This document shows, one piece after another, positions 35,969 to 44,788 of a stretch of 64,000 bases of DNA (within the stretch, counting starts at the first letter, position 1; every line of letters begins with the position of its first letter). Source of the stretch: Youhaiella tibetensis (lineage in GTDB: Bacteria > Pseudomonadota > Alphaproteobacteria > Rhizobiales > Devosiaceae); the NCBI RefSeq assembly GCF_008000755.1, contig NZ_CP041690.1, positions 1,116,001 through 1,180,000 of the forward strand, read 5' to 3'. A program made the position numbers and the translations under genes. The notes beneath the pieces were generated by a model. The model had not been told where the DNA came from. It searched no databases and was given only the letters and a program-made list of their open reading frames with translations.

Positions 35969-36856
35969 ATGGTATCGAAGTTTTCCCGGGCCCTTGGCGC
36001 GCTCGCGCTCGCAGCAACGCTGACGGCGGGTTCCGCCTTCGGCGAGGATCTCAAGCCCTTCCCCGATTCTTCCCGGCTCGTGGCCGTGGGTGGCTCGCTC
36101 ACCGAAATCATCTTCGCGCTCGGCGAGGAGGGGCGTCTGGTTGGGCGCGATTCCACCGCGGTCTATCCGGAGGCGGCGCTCGAGTTGCCTGATGTCGGCT
36201 ACATGCGTGCGCTCTCGCCCGAAGGCGTGCTCTCGGTTAATCCGAGTGCCTTGCTGGTCCTCACCGGCTCCGGCCCCAAGGAAGCGCTCGACGTGCTTTC
36301 AAAGGCCTCCATCCCCTACCAGACCGTCCCTGAAGGCTTCTCCCACGAGGGCATCCTCGCCAAGATCAAGGCCGTCGGTCAGGCGCTGGACGTGGAAGAC
36401 AAGGCGCGTGCGCTTTCCGATGAGGTCGACAAGGACCTCAAGGAGGCCGAGGCTCTCACTGCCAATGTCGCCGCAAGGAAGAAAGTGCTCTTCATCCTCT
36501 CGATGCAGGACGGCAAGGTCCAGGCGTCCGGAACCGGCAGCGCGGCCAACGGCATCATTGCCCTCGCCGGCGCCGAGAACGCCATCACCGACTATCAGGG
36601 CTACAAGGCTCTGACGGACGAGGCGATCATCAATGCCAGGCCCGATGTGATCCTGATGATGGATCGTGGCGGCGAACTCGCCGTCTCTGACGAGGCGCTC
36701 TTCACCCATCCGGGGATCGCCCTCACGCCCGCCGGCCAGAACCACAAGGTCGTCCGCATCGACGGCGCTTACCTCCTCGGCTTCGGTCCGCGCACGGCGT
36801 CAGCCGTCCGCGATCTGGCCAGGGCCATCTACGGCGACGCCCTGGGCGGAAACTGA
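35969..36856 (+). CDS. hmuT: Heme ABC transporter substrate-binding protein HmuT
   Basis: The 295-residue periplasmic protein has a signal peptide (about residues 1-26) and a cluster A-II binding-protein fold typical for heme and vitamin B12: LVAVGGSLTEIIFALGEEG, GRDSTAVYPEAALELPDVGY, ALSPEGVLSVNPSALL, and ARPDVILMMDRGG. HmuT delivers heme to HmuUV. The frame is open 26 codons upstream inside hmuS, but the signal peptide begins at ATG 35969, 11 bp after the hmuS stop. Probable operon with hmuS and hmuU. Confidence 0.94.
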   Translation: MVSKFSRALGALALAATLTAGSAFGEDLKPFPDSSRLVAVGGSLTEIIFALGEEGRLVGRDSTAVYPEAALELPDVGYMRALSPEGVLSVNPSALLVLTGSGPKEALDVLSKASIPYQTVPEGFSHEGILAKIKAVGQALDVEDKARALSDEVDKDLKEAEALTANVAARKKVLFILSMQDGKVQASGTGSAANGIIALAGAENAITDYQGYKALTDEAIINARPDVILMMDRGGELAVSDEALFTHPGIALTPAGQNHKVVRIDGAYLLGFGPRTASAVRDLARAIYGDALGGN

Positions 36857-36859
36857 TCG

Positions 36860-37963
36860 ATGACCGACCTCACCCTGAAAACCTGGCTTTCCATCCAAGA
36901 GCGCCCCGCGCGCGCCGGAGACAGGGCTCGGCTGGCAGCGGTGACGGTCGGCGGACTGGCCGTGCTCCTGATGCTGGTCTGCCTGCTCAGCCTCACCACC
37001 GGTGCCTCCGGTTCGTCGGGCTGGGCAGTCATTGAAAGCTGGTTCGGGCTTGTCGACAAGTCCGACCCGGCGGTCCTGCGCGAGCAGGTCATCATCTACG
37101 ATATCCGCCTGCCGCGCATGGTCCTGGGCATCCTTATCGGCGCCGGTTTGGCCGTCTCGGGCGTCGTGATGCAGGGGCTCTTCCGCAATCCGCTGGCCGA
37201 TCCGGGCCTGGTCGGTGTTTCGGCAGGGGCGGGGCTCGGGGCGGTGGTCATCATCGTCCTCGGGGCCACCATTGCCGCCCCGCTCGTTGCCCTGCTCGGC
37301 ATCTATACGCTGCCCCTTTCAGCCTTCGGGGGCGGCTTGGTCACAACCCTCATTCTCTACCGGGTCTCGACCGCACGCGGGCAGACCGCCGTCGCCACCA
37401 TGCTGCTCGCCGGCATCGCCATCGGTGCGCTGGCCGGGGCCATCACCGGCGTTCTCGTCTACCTCGCCAACGACCAGCAACTGCGCGATCTCACCTTCTG
37501 GGGGCTGGGTTCCCTGGCCGGCGCCACCTGGGTCAAGGTCACGGCCGCTGGTCCCATCATCGCCATTGCCGTTGCCTCCACCTTCTTTCTCGCCGGCGGT
37601 CTCAATGCCCTCACGCTCGGGGAGGCGACGGCCAATCACCTCGGCGTGCCGGTCCAGCGCTTCAAGAACATCGCCATCGCGGCCGTTGCCGCGGCCGTGG
37701 GCGCTTCGGTGGCCGTCAGCGGGGGCATCGGTTTTGTCGGCATCGTCGTGCCGCACCTGCTGCGCCTCGTCATCGGGCCCGATCATCGCTTTCTTCTGCC
37801 GGCCTCGGCCCTGCTGGGAGCCTCTTTCCTCCTGGGCGCCGACGCCATCAGCCGCGTGATCGTCGCCCCGGCCGAACTGCCCATCGGCATCGTCACCGCC
37901 TCGGTGGGTGGCCCGTTCTTCCTCTGGATACTGCTCCGCCGCCGCGACCGGCTGGCCTGGTAA
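36860..37963 (+). CDS. hmuU: Heme ABC transporter permease HmuU
   Basis: The 367-residue inner-membrane protein has eight to ten hydrophobic helices and FecCD-family signatures: IYDIRLPRMVLGILIGAGLAVSG (residues about 74-96, split here by context), QGLFRNPLADPGLVGVSAGA, and VSGGIGFVGIVVPHLLR with GPDHRFLLPAS. The long cytoplasmic N-terminus (about 30 residues) is basic. It pairs as a homodimer with HmuV to import heme. ATG 36860 follows the hmuT stop by 3 bp, and hmuV starts 4 bp after its stop. Confidence 0.95.
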   Translation: MTDLTLKTWLSIQERPARAGDRARLAAVTVGGLAVLLMLVCLLSLTTGASGSSGWAVIESWFGLVDKSDPAVLREQVIIYDIRLPRMVLGILIGAGLAVSGVVMQGLFRNPLADPGLVGVSAGAGLGAVVIIVLGATIAAPLVALLGIYTLPLSAFGGGLVTTLILYRVSTARGQTAVATMLLAGIAIGALAGAITGVLVYLANDQQLRDLTFWGLGSLAGATWVKVTAAGPIIAIAVASTFFLAGGLNALTLGEATANHLGVPVQRFKNIAIAAVAAAVGASVAVSGGIGFVGIVVPHLLRLVIGPDHRFLLPASALLGASFLLGADAISRVIVAPAELPIGIVTASVGGPFFLWILLRRRDRLAW

Positions 37964-37967
37964 ACTC

Positions 37968-38753
37968 ATGCTCCAAGCACGCGACGTTTCCGTTGCCATC
38001 GGCAACAAGACCATCATCCATGACGTGAGTTTCACGGCATCTCCCGGCCACGTCACCACCATTATCGGCCCCAACGGGTCCGGCAAGACCACGCTTCTCA
38101 AGGCTATCTGCTCGGACCTGGCCTATCGCGGCGAGGTCACCATCAACGGCCGGAACCTCAATTCGCTCAAGGCCTGGCAGGCCGCCTCGCTGCGCGCCGT
38201 GCTGCCGCAATCGACCACGCTGTCGTTCCCCTTCACCGTGCGCGAGGTCGTCGCCCTCGGCACAACCGCGGGCCGCTCCGGCGTCGATGATGCCGACAGC
38301 CTTCCCGAGCGCGCCCTTGAGCGGGTCGATCTCGAAGGTTTTGCCGGACGGTTCTACCAGGATCTTTCGGGTGGCGAGCAGCAGCGCGTGCAGTTGGCGC
38401 GCGTGTTGTGCCAGGTCTGGCAGCCCGTGCTCGATGGCCAGCCGCGCTACCTGCTGCTCGACGAGCCCGTCTCCAGCCTCGATATTAAGCACCAGCTGGC
38501 CATCATGGAGATCGCCCGCGAATTCGCCGATGCGGGCGGAGGGGTGTTGGCAGTCCTGCACGATCTCAACCTGGCGGCCATGTCATCCGATCGCATTCTG
38601 GTCATGCGGCGCGGCAACGCCGTTGCCTTCGGCGCGCCCGAAGAAGTGCTGCGCGACGAGGTCATCAACCCGGTCTTCGAGTGCAACCTCAAGGTTGGCG
38701 CGCTGCCCCGGCAGGGCGCGCCGTTCGTCCTGCCGCAATCGGCCCGGGCCTGA
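37968..38753 (+). CDS. hmuV: Heme ABC transporter ATP-binding protein HmuV
   Basis: The 261-residue ATPase has Walker A IGPNGSGKTTLLKAI, Q-loop LPQSTTL, signature DLSGGEQQRVQLARVL, Walker B YLLLDEPVSSLDIKHQ and the H-loop VLHDLNLAAMSSD. The PVSSLD variant is typical of heme/siderophore importers. It energises the HmuTUV system. ATG 37968 is fixed by the 4-bp gap after hmuU. It ends the plus-strand heme operon. The 157 bp to the peptide importer holds the next promoter region but no clear terminator. Confidence 0.95.
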   Translation: MLQARDVSVAIGNKTIIHDVSFTASPGHVTTIIGPNGSGKTTLLKAICSDLAYRGEVTINGRNLNSLKAWQAASLRAVLPQSTTLSFPFTVREVVALGTTAGRSGVDDADSLPERALERVDLEGFAGRFYQDLSGGEQQRVQLARVLCQVWQPVLDGQPRYLLLDEPVSSLDIKHQLAIMEIAREFADAGGGVLAVLHDLNLAAMSSDRILVMRRGNAVAFGAPEEVLRDEVINPVFECNLKVGALPRQGAPFVLPQSARA

Positions 38754-38910
38754 CGGAACTTCCTTCCGCCACTTCGCGTAAAATTGGAATGCTCACGTTA
38801 TCGCAGGAGTGGGCTTGCATCGACTTACGCTGTATCCATGATGCCTAGCGAGGGTCGATCCATCCGCCCTTGCGCCGTTTCGACGGAAAGCTGAACAAGG
38901 AATACACAAG

Positions 38911-40416
38911 ATGAACAGCGTCATCGCTCCCCGCAAATTCACCGCCGTGGCGGTCGCCGCGCTCATGCTCGCCGGCACCGCCTTCGGCGTCTCCGCCCAG
39001 GATTTCGACGCCAACGCCACCATCAATATCGGTTCGCTCTACGAGCCGCAGAACCTGGACAACACCGCCGGTGCCGGGCAGGGCGTCAACGAGGCCTTCA
39101 ACGGCAACGTCTATGAAGCGCTCTTCAAGCTGACAGACGAAGGCAAGGTCGAAAAGTCGCTCGTGGCCGACTACACCCAGAGCGAGGATGGCCTCACCTA
39201 CACCTTCACCCTGCAGCCCAACGTCAAGTTCCACTCGGGCGATCCGCTGACCTCGGCCGACGTCAAGTCCTCGATCGAGCGTGTCGTGGCCGAGAACTCC
39301 AAGTCCTCGCGCAAGAAGAGCCTCTCGAACATCGATTCGATCGAGACCCCCGACGACTCGACCGTCGTCATCAAGCTCAAGAGCCGCTCGATCTCGCTGC
39401 CCTATAACCTCTCCTATGTCTGGATCGTCAACGACGCGGCCACCGACATCACCTCCCAGGAAGACGGCACCGGCCCCTACAAGCTCGCCGACTGGCGCCG
39501 CGGCTCGGCCCTCGCGCTCGAAAAGTTCGACGGTTACTGGGGCGCCGCGCCAACCAATGCCGGCGTGACCTACAACTATTTCACTGACGCCACCGCCCTC
39601 AACAATGCGCTGCTGACCGGCGCCGTTGACGTCATCACCTCGGTGCAGAGCCCGGACTCGCTGGCCCAGTTCAAGGACAACCCGCAGTTCAAGGTCACCG
39701 AAGGCGCGTCGACCACCAAGGAAATCCTGGCTTACAACGATCGCGTCGCGCCATTCGACAACGTCAAGGTCCGCAAGGCTCTGGCCCGAGCCGTGGACAA
39801 GAAGAAGCTGCTCGAATCCATCTGGGGCCCGTATGGCACGCTGATCGGCTCCTTCGTGCCGCCGACCGATCCCTGGTATGTCGACCTGACGGGCGTTGAC
39901 CCCTACGATCCGGAAAGCGCCAAGGAACTGCTCAAGGAAGCCGGCTTCCCCGATGGCTTCGAATTCACCATCGACACCCCGGATTACGACCCGCACCCGA
40001 TCGTCGCGCAGTTCCTGCAGAGCGAATTCGCCAAAGTGGGTGTCAAGGCCAACATCAACATCATCACGGCCAACGAGTGGTACACCAAGATCTACCAGTC
40101 CCATGACTTCCAGGCCACGCTCCAGGAGCACGTGAACCACCGCGACATCGTGTTCTACGGCAACCCGGACTTCTACTGGGGTTACAACAACCCTACCGTT
40201 GTCGACCTCATCGCTTCGGCCGAAACCCAGCCCACCGAGGCCGACCAGACCGCCAAGCTGCTCGAAGCCAACAAGCTCATCGCTGAGGATGCAGCCAGCA
40301 ATTGGCTCTACCTCTATCCGCAGATTGTGGTATCTGCGGCTAACGTCAGCGGCTATCCGATCAACGGCCTGAACTCGCAGTTCTTCGCCTACGGCATCAA
40401 GAAGGCCGCCAACTAA
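38911..40416 (+). CDS. Peptide ABC transporter substrate-binding protein
   Basis: The 501-residue periplasmic protein belongs to the DppA/OppA family (SBP_bac_5). The signal peptide ends at FGVSAQ-DFD (about residue 30). Family features are YEALFKLTDEGKVEKSLVADY, PNVKFHSGDPLTSADVKSSIE, EDGTGPYKLADWRRG and the late DPYDPESAKELLKEAGFPDGF. It binds di- or oligopeptides, or similar small molecules such as glutathione or opines; the exact ligand is open. ATG 38911, AAGGAA eleven bases upstream. First gene of a five-gene importer operon. Confidence 0.93.
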   Translation: MNSVIAPRKFTAVAVAALMLAGTAFGVSAQDFDANATINIGSLYEPQNLDNTAGAGQGVNEAFNGNVYEALFKLTDEGKVEKSLVADYTQSEDGLTYTFTLQPNVKFHSGDPLTSADVKSSIERVVAENSKSSRKKSLSNIDSIETPDDSTVVIKLKSRSISLPYNLSYVWIVNDAATDITSQEDGTGPYKLADWRRGSALALEKFDGYWGAAPTNAGVTYNYFTDATALNNALLTGAVDVITSVQSPDSLAQFKDNPQFKVTEGASTTKEILAYNDRVAPFDNVKVRKALARAVDKKKLLESIWGPYGTLIGSFVPPTDPWYVDLTGVDPYDPESAKELLKEAGFPDGFEFTIDTPDYDPHPIVAQFLQSEFAKVGVKANINIITANEWYTKIYQSHDFQATLQEHVNHRDIVFYGNPDFYWGYNNPTVVDLIASAETQPTEADQTAKLLEANKLIAEDAASNWLYLYPQIVVSAANVSGYPINGLNSQFFAYGIKKAAN

Positions 40417-40447
40417 CGCGTCAACAGCCGGACGGAAGGAAAGCCCT

Positions 40448-41410
40448 ATTCTCAGCTACACCCTCCGTCGGCTTGTTATCCTGGCACTGTCGCTGCTCAT
40501 CGCAGCGGCGGTGCTCTTCGTCCTTCTCCGCCTCCTGCCGGGTGACCCGGCCAATGCCTTGCTCTCGGTCGGCGCATCGCCTGCCCAGATCGAGGCGGCG
40601 CGCCAGGAGGTCGGCTCCAACCTGCCGCTCGCCCAGCAGTTCGCCCATTTCGTCTCGAGCCTCGCCCGCTTCGACCTCGGCACGTCCTTCGTCAGCAAGA
40701 CCCCCGTGCTCGCCGAAATCGGCAACCGCCTCTCGGTCACCATTCCCCTCACGCTGATGAGCTTCGTGCTGGCGCTGATCATCGCCGTTCCGCTCGGCAT
40801 CATCTCCGCCGTCAAATCCGACAAGTGGTATGGCGGGGTCATCTCGATCGTCTCCCAGCTCGGCATCGCCATTCCGGTCTTCTGGGTGGGCATCCTGCTC
40901 GTCACCATCTTCGCGGTGAACCTCAAGCTCTTCCCGTCGTCCGGCTTCCCCCTCAAGGGCTGGAGCAATTTCGGCGCGGCGCTTTATTCGCTGCTGCTGC
41001 CCACCCTCACCATTGCGCTCGTCATGTCTGCCTCCTTGCTGCGCTACGTCCGCTCGGCCGCCCAGGACGTGCTCGGGAGCGACTATCTGCGCACCGCCCG
41101 GGCGCTCGGCGCCAGCTTCCCCGAGGCGCTGGTGCGCCACGGCATCCGCAACGGCTCGGTTCCGGTCATTTCCATCCTCGGCATCGAGCTGGCGACCGCC
41201 TTCCTCGGCGCCGTCGTGGTCGAAAAGGTCTTCGCGCTGCCCGGCCTGGGCTCGATGCTCCTGCTCGCCATCCAGCAGCGCGACTACCCCAACGTCCAGG
41301 GCGTCCTCTTCATCTCGACGCTTCTCGTCCTGCTCGTCGGCTTCTTTGCGGACCTCCTCCAGCGCATCATCGATCCGCGCCTGCGCGACAATCGGGCGAG
41401 GCCGGCATGA
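40448..41410 (+). CDS. Peptide ABC transporter permease 1 (DppB type), ATT start
   Basis: The protein is 320 residues if begun at ATT 40448, which gives (I)LSYTLRRLVILALSLLIAAA, the normal N-terminus of DppB permeases with a complete first helix. AGGA lies eight bases upstream. No ATG, GTG or TTG is in frame until GTG 40511, which would cut the first helix in half. Family features include FVLLRLLPGDPANALLS, GIAIPVFWVGILL and the EAA loop with TARALGASFPEALVRHGIRN. It has six helices. It is either a genuine rare start codon or a single base difference from ATG. It overlaps the next gene by ATGA. Confidence 0.9.
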   Translation: MLSYTLRRLVILALSLLIAAAVLFVLLRLLPGDPANALLSVGASPAQIEAARQEVGSNLPLAQQFAHFVSSLARFDLGTSFVSKTPVLAEIGNRLSVTIPLTLMSFVLALIIAVPLGIISAVKSDKWYGGVISIVSQLGIAIPVFWVGILLVTIFAVNLKLFPSSGFPLKGWSNFGAALYSLLLPTLTIALVMSASLLRYVRSAAQDVLGSDYLRTARALGASFPEALVRHGIRNGSVPVISILGIELATAFLGAVVVEKVFALPGLGSMLLLAIQQRDYPNVQGVLFISTLLVLLVGFFADLLQRIIDPRLRDNRARPA

Positions 41411-42270
41411 CCACGTTCGAAGAAACCGCCGCGCTGCCGCCGGCCAAGGTCCGCACGCGCCGCTCCTTTACCCTCTGGCTTGGCCTGTTCCTCGTCGGCA
41501 TCCACGTCGTCATGGCGCTGCTGACGCTCGTCTGGACGCCCTACGACCCGGGCAGCATGACCGGCGGGCGCCTCGCGCCACCCTCCTGGGAGCACTGGGC
41601 GGGCACCGACCGTCTCGGTCGCGACTTCTTCACCCAGATCATGATCGGCTCGCGCATTGCGCTGCAGGTCGGCATCGGTGCGGTGGCCATCGGTGCGGTG
41701 ATCGGCGTCACCCTGGGCATGCTCGCCGCCTTTGCCACGCGTTTCCTCGACGACGCGTTGGCCGCCGCCCTCGACATCCTCATCGCGTTCCCGACCTTGC
41801 TGCTCGCCATGCTGATCGTGGCGCTGGGCGACAGCGCCAGCCTCGGCTCGGCTATCCTGGCGCTCGGCATCGCCATCTCGGCCATCGTGGCGCGCCTCAC
41901 CCGCATTCTCGCCAAGCGTGTGCTCCAGCAGGACTACATCATCGCCTCGCGCACCTCGGGAACGTCCTGGCCCGGCATCGTCAGGCGGCACGTCCTGCCC
42001 AACATCTGGCCGACGCTTTCGGTCAACTTCGCGCTCCAGTTCGGTCTCGCCGTGATTGCCGAAGCCTCGCTTTCCTATCTCGGTCTCGGTGCCCCGCCGC
42101 CCAATGCCTCGTGGGGCCGTCTGCTCCAGGAAGCGCAGGGCACGGTCTACACCGCCCCCATCGGCGCCATCGCGCCCGGTATTGCGCTGGTCACCCTCGT
42201 CATCGGCGTGAACCTTCTCGCCGACGGCCTGCGCGACATCGGCGACCCAACCCGCAAGAGGTCGCGATGA
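41407..42270 (+). CDS. Peptide ABC transporter permease 2 (DppC type)
   Basis: The 287-residue inner-membrane protein starts with a cytoplasmic N-terminus and a helix (FTLWLGLFLVGIHVVMALLT), then GTDRLGRDFFTQIMIGSRIAL, the usual DppC motif, and an EAA loop ending RRHVLPNIWPTL. It forms the channel with permease 1. ATG 41407 overlaps the previous stop (ATGA) and its own stop overlaps the ATPase start (ATGA), a translationally coupled operon. Confidence 0.93.
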   Translation: MTTFEETAALPPAKVRTRRSFTLWLGLFLVGIHVVMALLTLVWTPYDPGSMTGGRLAPPSWEHWAGTDRLGRDFFTQIMIGSRIALQVGIGAVAIGAVIGVTLGMLAAFATRFLDDALAAALDILIAFPTLLLAMLIVALGDSASLGSAILALGIAISAIVARLTRILAKRVLQQDYIIASRTSGTSWPGIVRRHVLPNIWPTLSVNFALQFGLAVIAEASLSYLGLGAPPPNASWGRLLQEAQGTVYTAPIGAIAPGIALVTLVIGVNLLADGLRDIGDPTRKRSR

Positions 42271-43076
42271 GCCCCTTGCTCGATATCCGCAGTCTGACGC
42301 TCACCACCGGCGGTCGCCCGCTGGTGTCCGATCTCTCCTTCGCCATCGAGCCCGGCGCCCGCCTTGGCCTCATCGGCGAATCCGGTTCCGGCAAATCCCT
42401 CTCGGCCATGGCCGCCATGGGTCTGCTGCCGCGCAACATCGTGCCCTCCGGATCGATTCAACTGGACGGGCAACAGGTCATCGGCGCCCACGAGCGCGTG
42501 CTCAACCGCCTGCGCGGCCAGGCCGCCGCCGTGGTATTCCAGGAGCCGCTGACCGCGCTCGACCCGCTGCTCAAGATCGGCCGCCAGGTCGCCGAGCCGC
42601 TCCAGCGCCGCTGGACGCGCGAGGGGCGGCGCCTCGAGGGCAGGGACCTCCAGCGCGAGGTCATCGGCCTTCTCGAAGAGGTCTCCCTCCCCACCCCCGA
42701 GCGCATCGCCGCTTCCTATCCGCACGAAATCTCGGGCGGCCAGCGCCAGCGCGTTGCCATCGCCATGGCGCTCGCCTGCCGGCCCAAGCTGCTCATTGCC
42801 GACGAGCCGACCACCGCCCTCGACGTCACCACCCAGGCCGAGGTCCTCAAGCTCCTTGACAGGCTCGTGCGCGACAACGGCATGGCGCTGCTCTTCATCA
42901 GCCATGACCTGCCGGTCGTGGCCCAGATCGTTCAGGACGTGGTGGTGCTGCGCAAGGGCGTCGCCGTCGAGGCCGGGCCCGTGGCCGAAGTCTTCGCCCG
43001 CCCGTCCGATCCCTATACCCGCTCGCTGGTCGACGCCGCGCAGGCCTTCGACAAGGCGCTGGAGGGCGTAAAATGA
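42267..43076 (+). CDS. Peptide ABC transporter ATP-binding protein 1 (DppD type)
   Basis: The 269-residue ATPase has Walker [18 protein letters not shown]-loop [13 protein letters not shown], signature [15 protein letters not shown], Walker [17 protein letters not shown] and H-loop [14 protein letters not shown]. The C-terminal oligopeptide-transporter extension with a Cys cluster (present in many DppD proteins) is short here. ATG 42267 overlaps the permease stop, and its own stop overlaps the next ATPase start by ATGA. Confidence 0.94.
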   Translation: MSPLLDIRSLTLTTGGRPLVSDLSFAIEPGARLGLIGESGSGKSLSAMAAMGLLPRNIVPSGSIQLDGQQVIGAHERVLNRLRGQAAAVVFQEPLTALDPLLKIGRQVAEPLQRRWTREGRRLEGRDLQREVIGLLEEVSLPTPERIAASYPHEISGGQRQRVAIAMALACRPKLLIADEPTTALDVTTQAEVLKLLDRLVRDNGMALLFISHDLPVVAQIVQDVVVLRKGVAVEAGPVAEVFARPSDPYTRSLVDAAQAFDKALEGVK

Positions 43077-43828
43077 CCCTCGTTTCCGTCGAGAACGTGA
43101 GCTTCGGCTATGGCCGCGACCGCCTCGTGCTCAACGATGTCTCGCTCACGATCAGGCCGGGCGTCAGCATCGGCCTCGTCGGTGAGAGCGGCTCGGGCAA
43201 GACCACCCTCCTGCGACTGCTCCTTGGGCTCGGCAAGCCCTCCTCTGGCCGCATCCAGTTCGGCGACCAGACGCTCGAGGCGGGCAACGCCGCCTTCATG
43301 CGCAGCTACCGGCGCAATGTGCAGGCCGTGTTCCAGGATCCGTATTCCTCGCTCGACCCGCGCCAGACGGTGCAGGGCATCGTCTCCGAGCCGCTGCAAT
43401 CGCTGCGCATTCCCGGTGACCACCGCCAGATGGTGGTGGCGGCGCTCCAGTCCGTGGGACTGGAGGGCGACGTCCTCGGGCGTTACCCGCATGAATTCTC
43501 TGGCGGTCAGCGCCAGCGCATCGCCATAGCGCGTGCCATCGTCGCCCGCCCCCAGCTCGTCCTCGCCGACGAAGCCGTGAGCGCCCTCGATCTCTCCACC
43601 AAGGTCCGCATCGTCGACCTCTTCAAGGAGCTCGCCGCGCAGGTGACATTGCTCTTCGTCTCCCACGACCTGGGGGTGGTCGCGGCGCTGTGCGAGGAGA
43701 TCGTGATTTTGGAGCGCGGACGCATTGTCGAAAGCGGCAGAACGCACGAGATACTGAAAAGCCCGCAGCATCCCTATACGCGAGCCTTGCTGGCCAGCGT
43801 GCCGCGGATGCCGGAGCTGACGACTTAG
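43073..43828 (+). CDS. Peptide ABC transporter ATP-binding protein 2 (DppF type)
   Basis: The 251-residue ATPase has Walker A GESGSGKTTLLRLLLG, Q-loop AVFQDPYSSLDPRQ, signature FSGGQRQRIAIARAI, Walker B LVLADEAVSALDLST and H-loop FVSHDLGVVAALC. Walker B ends in DEAVSALD, a known DppF variant. It forms a heterodimer with ATPase 1. The protein lacks the longer C-terminal extension of many DppF proteins and ends with PYTRALLASVPRMPEL. It ends the importer operon, with the DUF1684 gene 86 bp downstream. Confidence 0.94.
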   Translation: MTLVSVENVSFGYGRDRLVLNDVSLTIRPGVSIGLVGESGSGKTTLLRLLLGLGKPSSGRIQFGDQTLEAGNAAFMRSYRRNVQAVFQDPYSSLDPRQTVQGIVSEPLQSLRIPGDHRQMVVAALQSVGLEGDVLGRYPHEFSGGQRQRIAIARAIVARPQLVLADEAVSALDLSTKVRIVDLFKELAAQVTLLFVSHDLGVVAALCEEIVILERGRIVESGRTHEILKSPQHPYTRALLASVPRMPELTT

Positions 43829-43914
43829 CCCGCCCCACCATGCGACTTTCCCGGCTGGACCGCGGCCTGTCGCTCGAGTTTGACGGTGCGGAGAGTGAAA
43901 CGAGGACCACTGAA

Positions 43915-44718
43915 ATGACCGACTATCTCACCCAACTGGACGCGTGGAAGGCTCATCGGCTTGAACGGCTCAAGGCAGCCGACGGTTGGCTCAACGTCAT
44001 CGGCCGGTATTGGCTCGAGAACGGCACCGTGAGCGTCGGTTCGGCCCACGACAACGACCTCGTCCTCTCGGCCGGGCCGGCCCATGTCGGCACCGTCACG
44101 CAGGATGCCGAAGGCGTCACCTTCACTCCGGCCGAAGGCATCGAGGGGCACGAGAACGGTCCGGTCCGCCTCAAGCTCGACAAGCATCACCCGCCGCGCT
44201 TCCATGCCGGCTCGCTCCTGCTCGAAGTCACCACCCTCAACGGCCAGCACGCCCTGCGCGTCCGCGACAGCGCTTCGACCGCCCCGGCCGACTTTCCGGG
44301 CATCCCCTATTATCCGGCCGATCCGAGCTGGCGCATCGTCGCTGATTGGCAACTGCTCGATACGCCCATCACCATGACTGTCGACACGGTTCTCGGCATC
44401 CCGACCGAGGTCACCGTCACCCACAAGGCCGTTTTCCAGCACGATGGCCAGACCTACGAGATCATTGCCACCCACGGTTCGGCCAAGTCGCCGCAATTCG
44501 TCATCAAGGACCCGACTTCGCGGACCGACACCTATCCTGCCTCGCGCTTCCTCTTCGGCGAGGACGTGACCGACAGCTCGATCGTTCTCGACTTCAACAA
44601 GGCCATCAATCCGCCTTGCGCCTTCACCGAGCACGCCGTCTGCCCGCTGCCGCCTCCGGAGAACGTGCTGCCTTTCGCCATCACGGCGGGCGAGAAGCGC
44701 ATCGCCAACAGCCACTGA
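43915..44718 (+). CDS. DUF1684 family protein
   Basis: The 267-residue cytoplasmic protein belongs to DUF1684 by its order of blocks: AWKAHRLERLKAADGWLNVIG, WLENGTVSVGS, GHENGPVRLKLDKH, RVRDSASTAPADFPGIPYYP, LGIPTEVTVTHKAVF, and a C-terminal SSIVLDFNKAINPPCAFTEH with LPPPENVLPF. No activity is established for the family. ATG 43915 has GAGGA eight bases upstream; an earlier Met at 43841 has none. It follows the peptide importer on the same strand and could be its last gene. Confidence 0.87.
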   Translation: MTDYLTQLDAWKAHRLERLKAADGWLNVIGRYWLENGTVSVGSAHDNDLVLSAGPAHVGTVTQDAEGVTFTPAEGIEGHENGPVRLKLDKHHPPRFHAGSLLLEVTTLNGQHALRVRDSASTAPADFPGIPYYPADPSWRIVADWQLLDTPITMTVDTVLGIPTEVTVTHKAVFQHDGQTYEIIATHGSAKSPQFVIKDPTSRTDTYPASRFLFGEDVTDSSIVLDFNKAINPPCAFTEHAVCPLPPPENVLPFAITAGEKRIANSH

Positions 44719-44747
44719 GCGCCCGGACAGGCCGGCTTGACCGTGAG

Positions 44748-44771
44748 GCGGGCATAACGAATTATGCCCGC
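44748..44771 (+). terminator. CGAA-tetraloop hairpin before the protease gene
   Basis: Perfect 10-bp arms GCGGGCATAA and TTATGCCCGC enclose CGAA. It ends 17 bp before the chosen autotransporter start. TATT follows rather than a T run, so it may be a weak terminator of the importer/DUF1684 unit or a 5' stabiliser of the protease mRNA. Confidence 0.55.
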
Positions 44772-44788
44772 TATTGCGGGGAAGTCAT

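Noticed and set aside
36090-37859. Arg/Ser/Pro-rich plus-strand frames inside hmuT and hmuU.
   Set aside because: They are out-of-frame shadows with low-complexity composition; the hmuT and hmuU frames have signal peptide, helices and family motifs.
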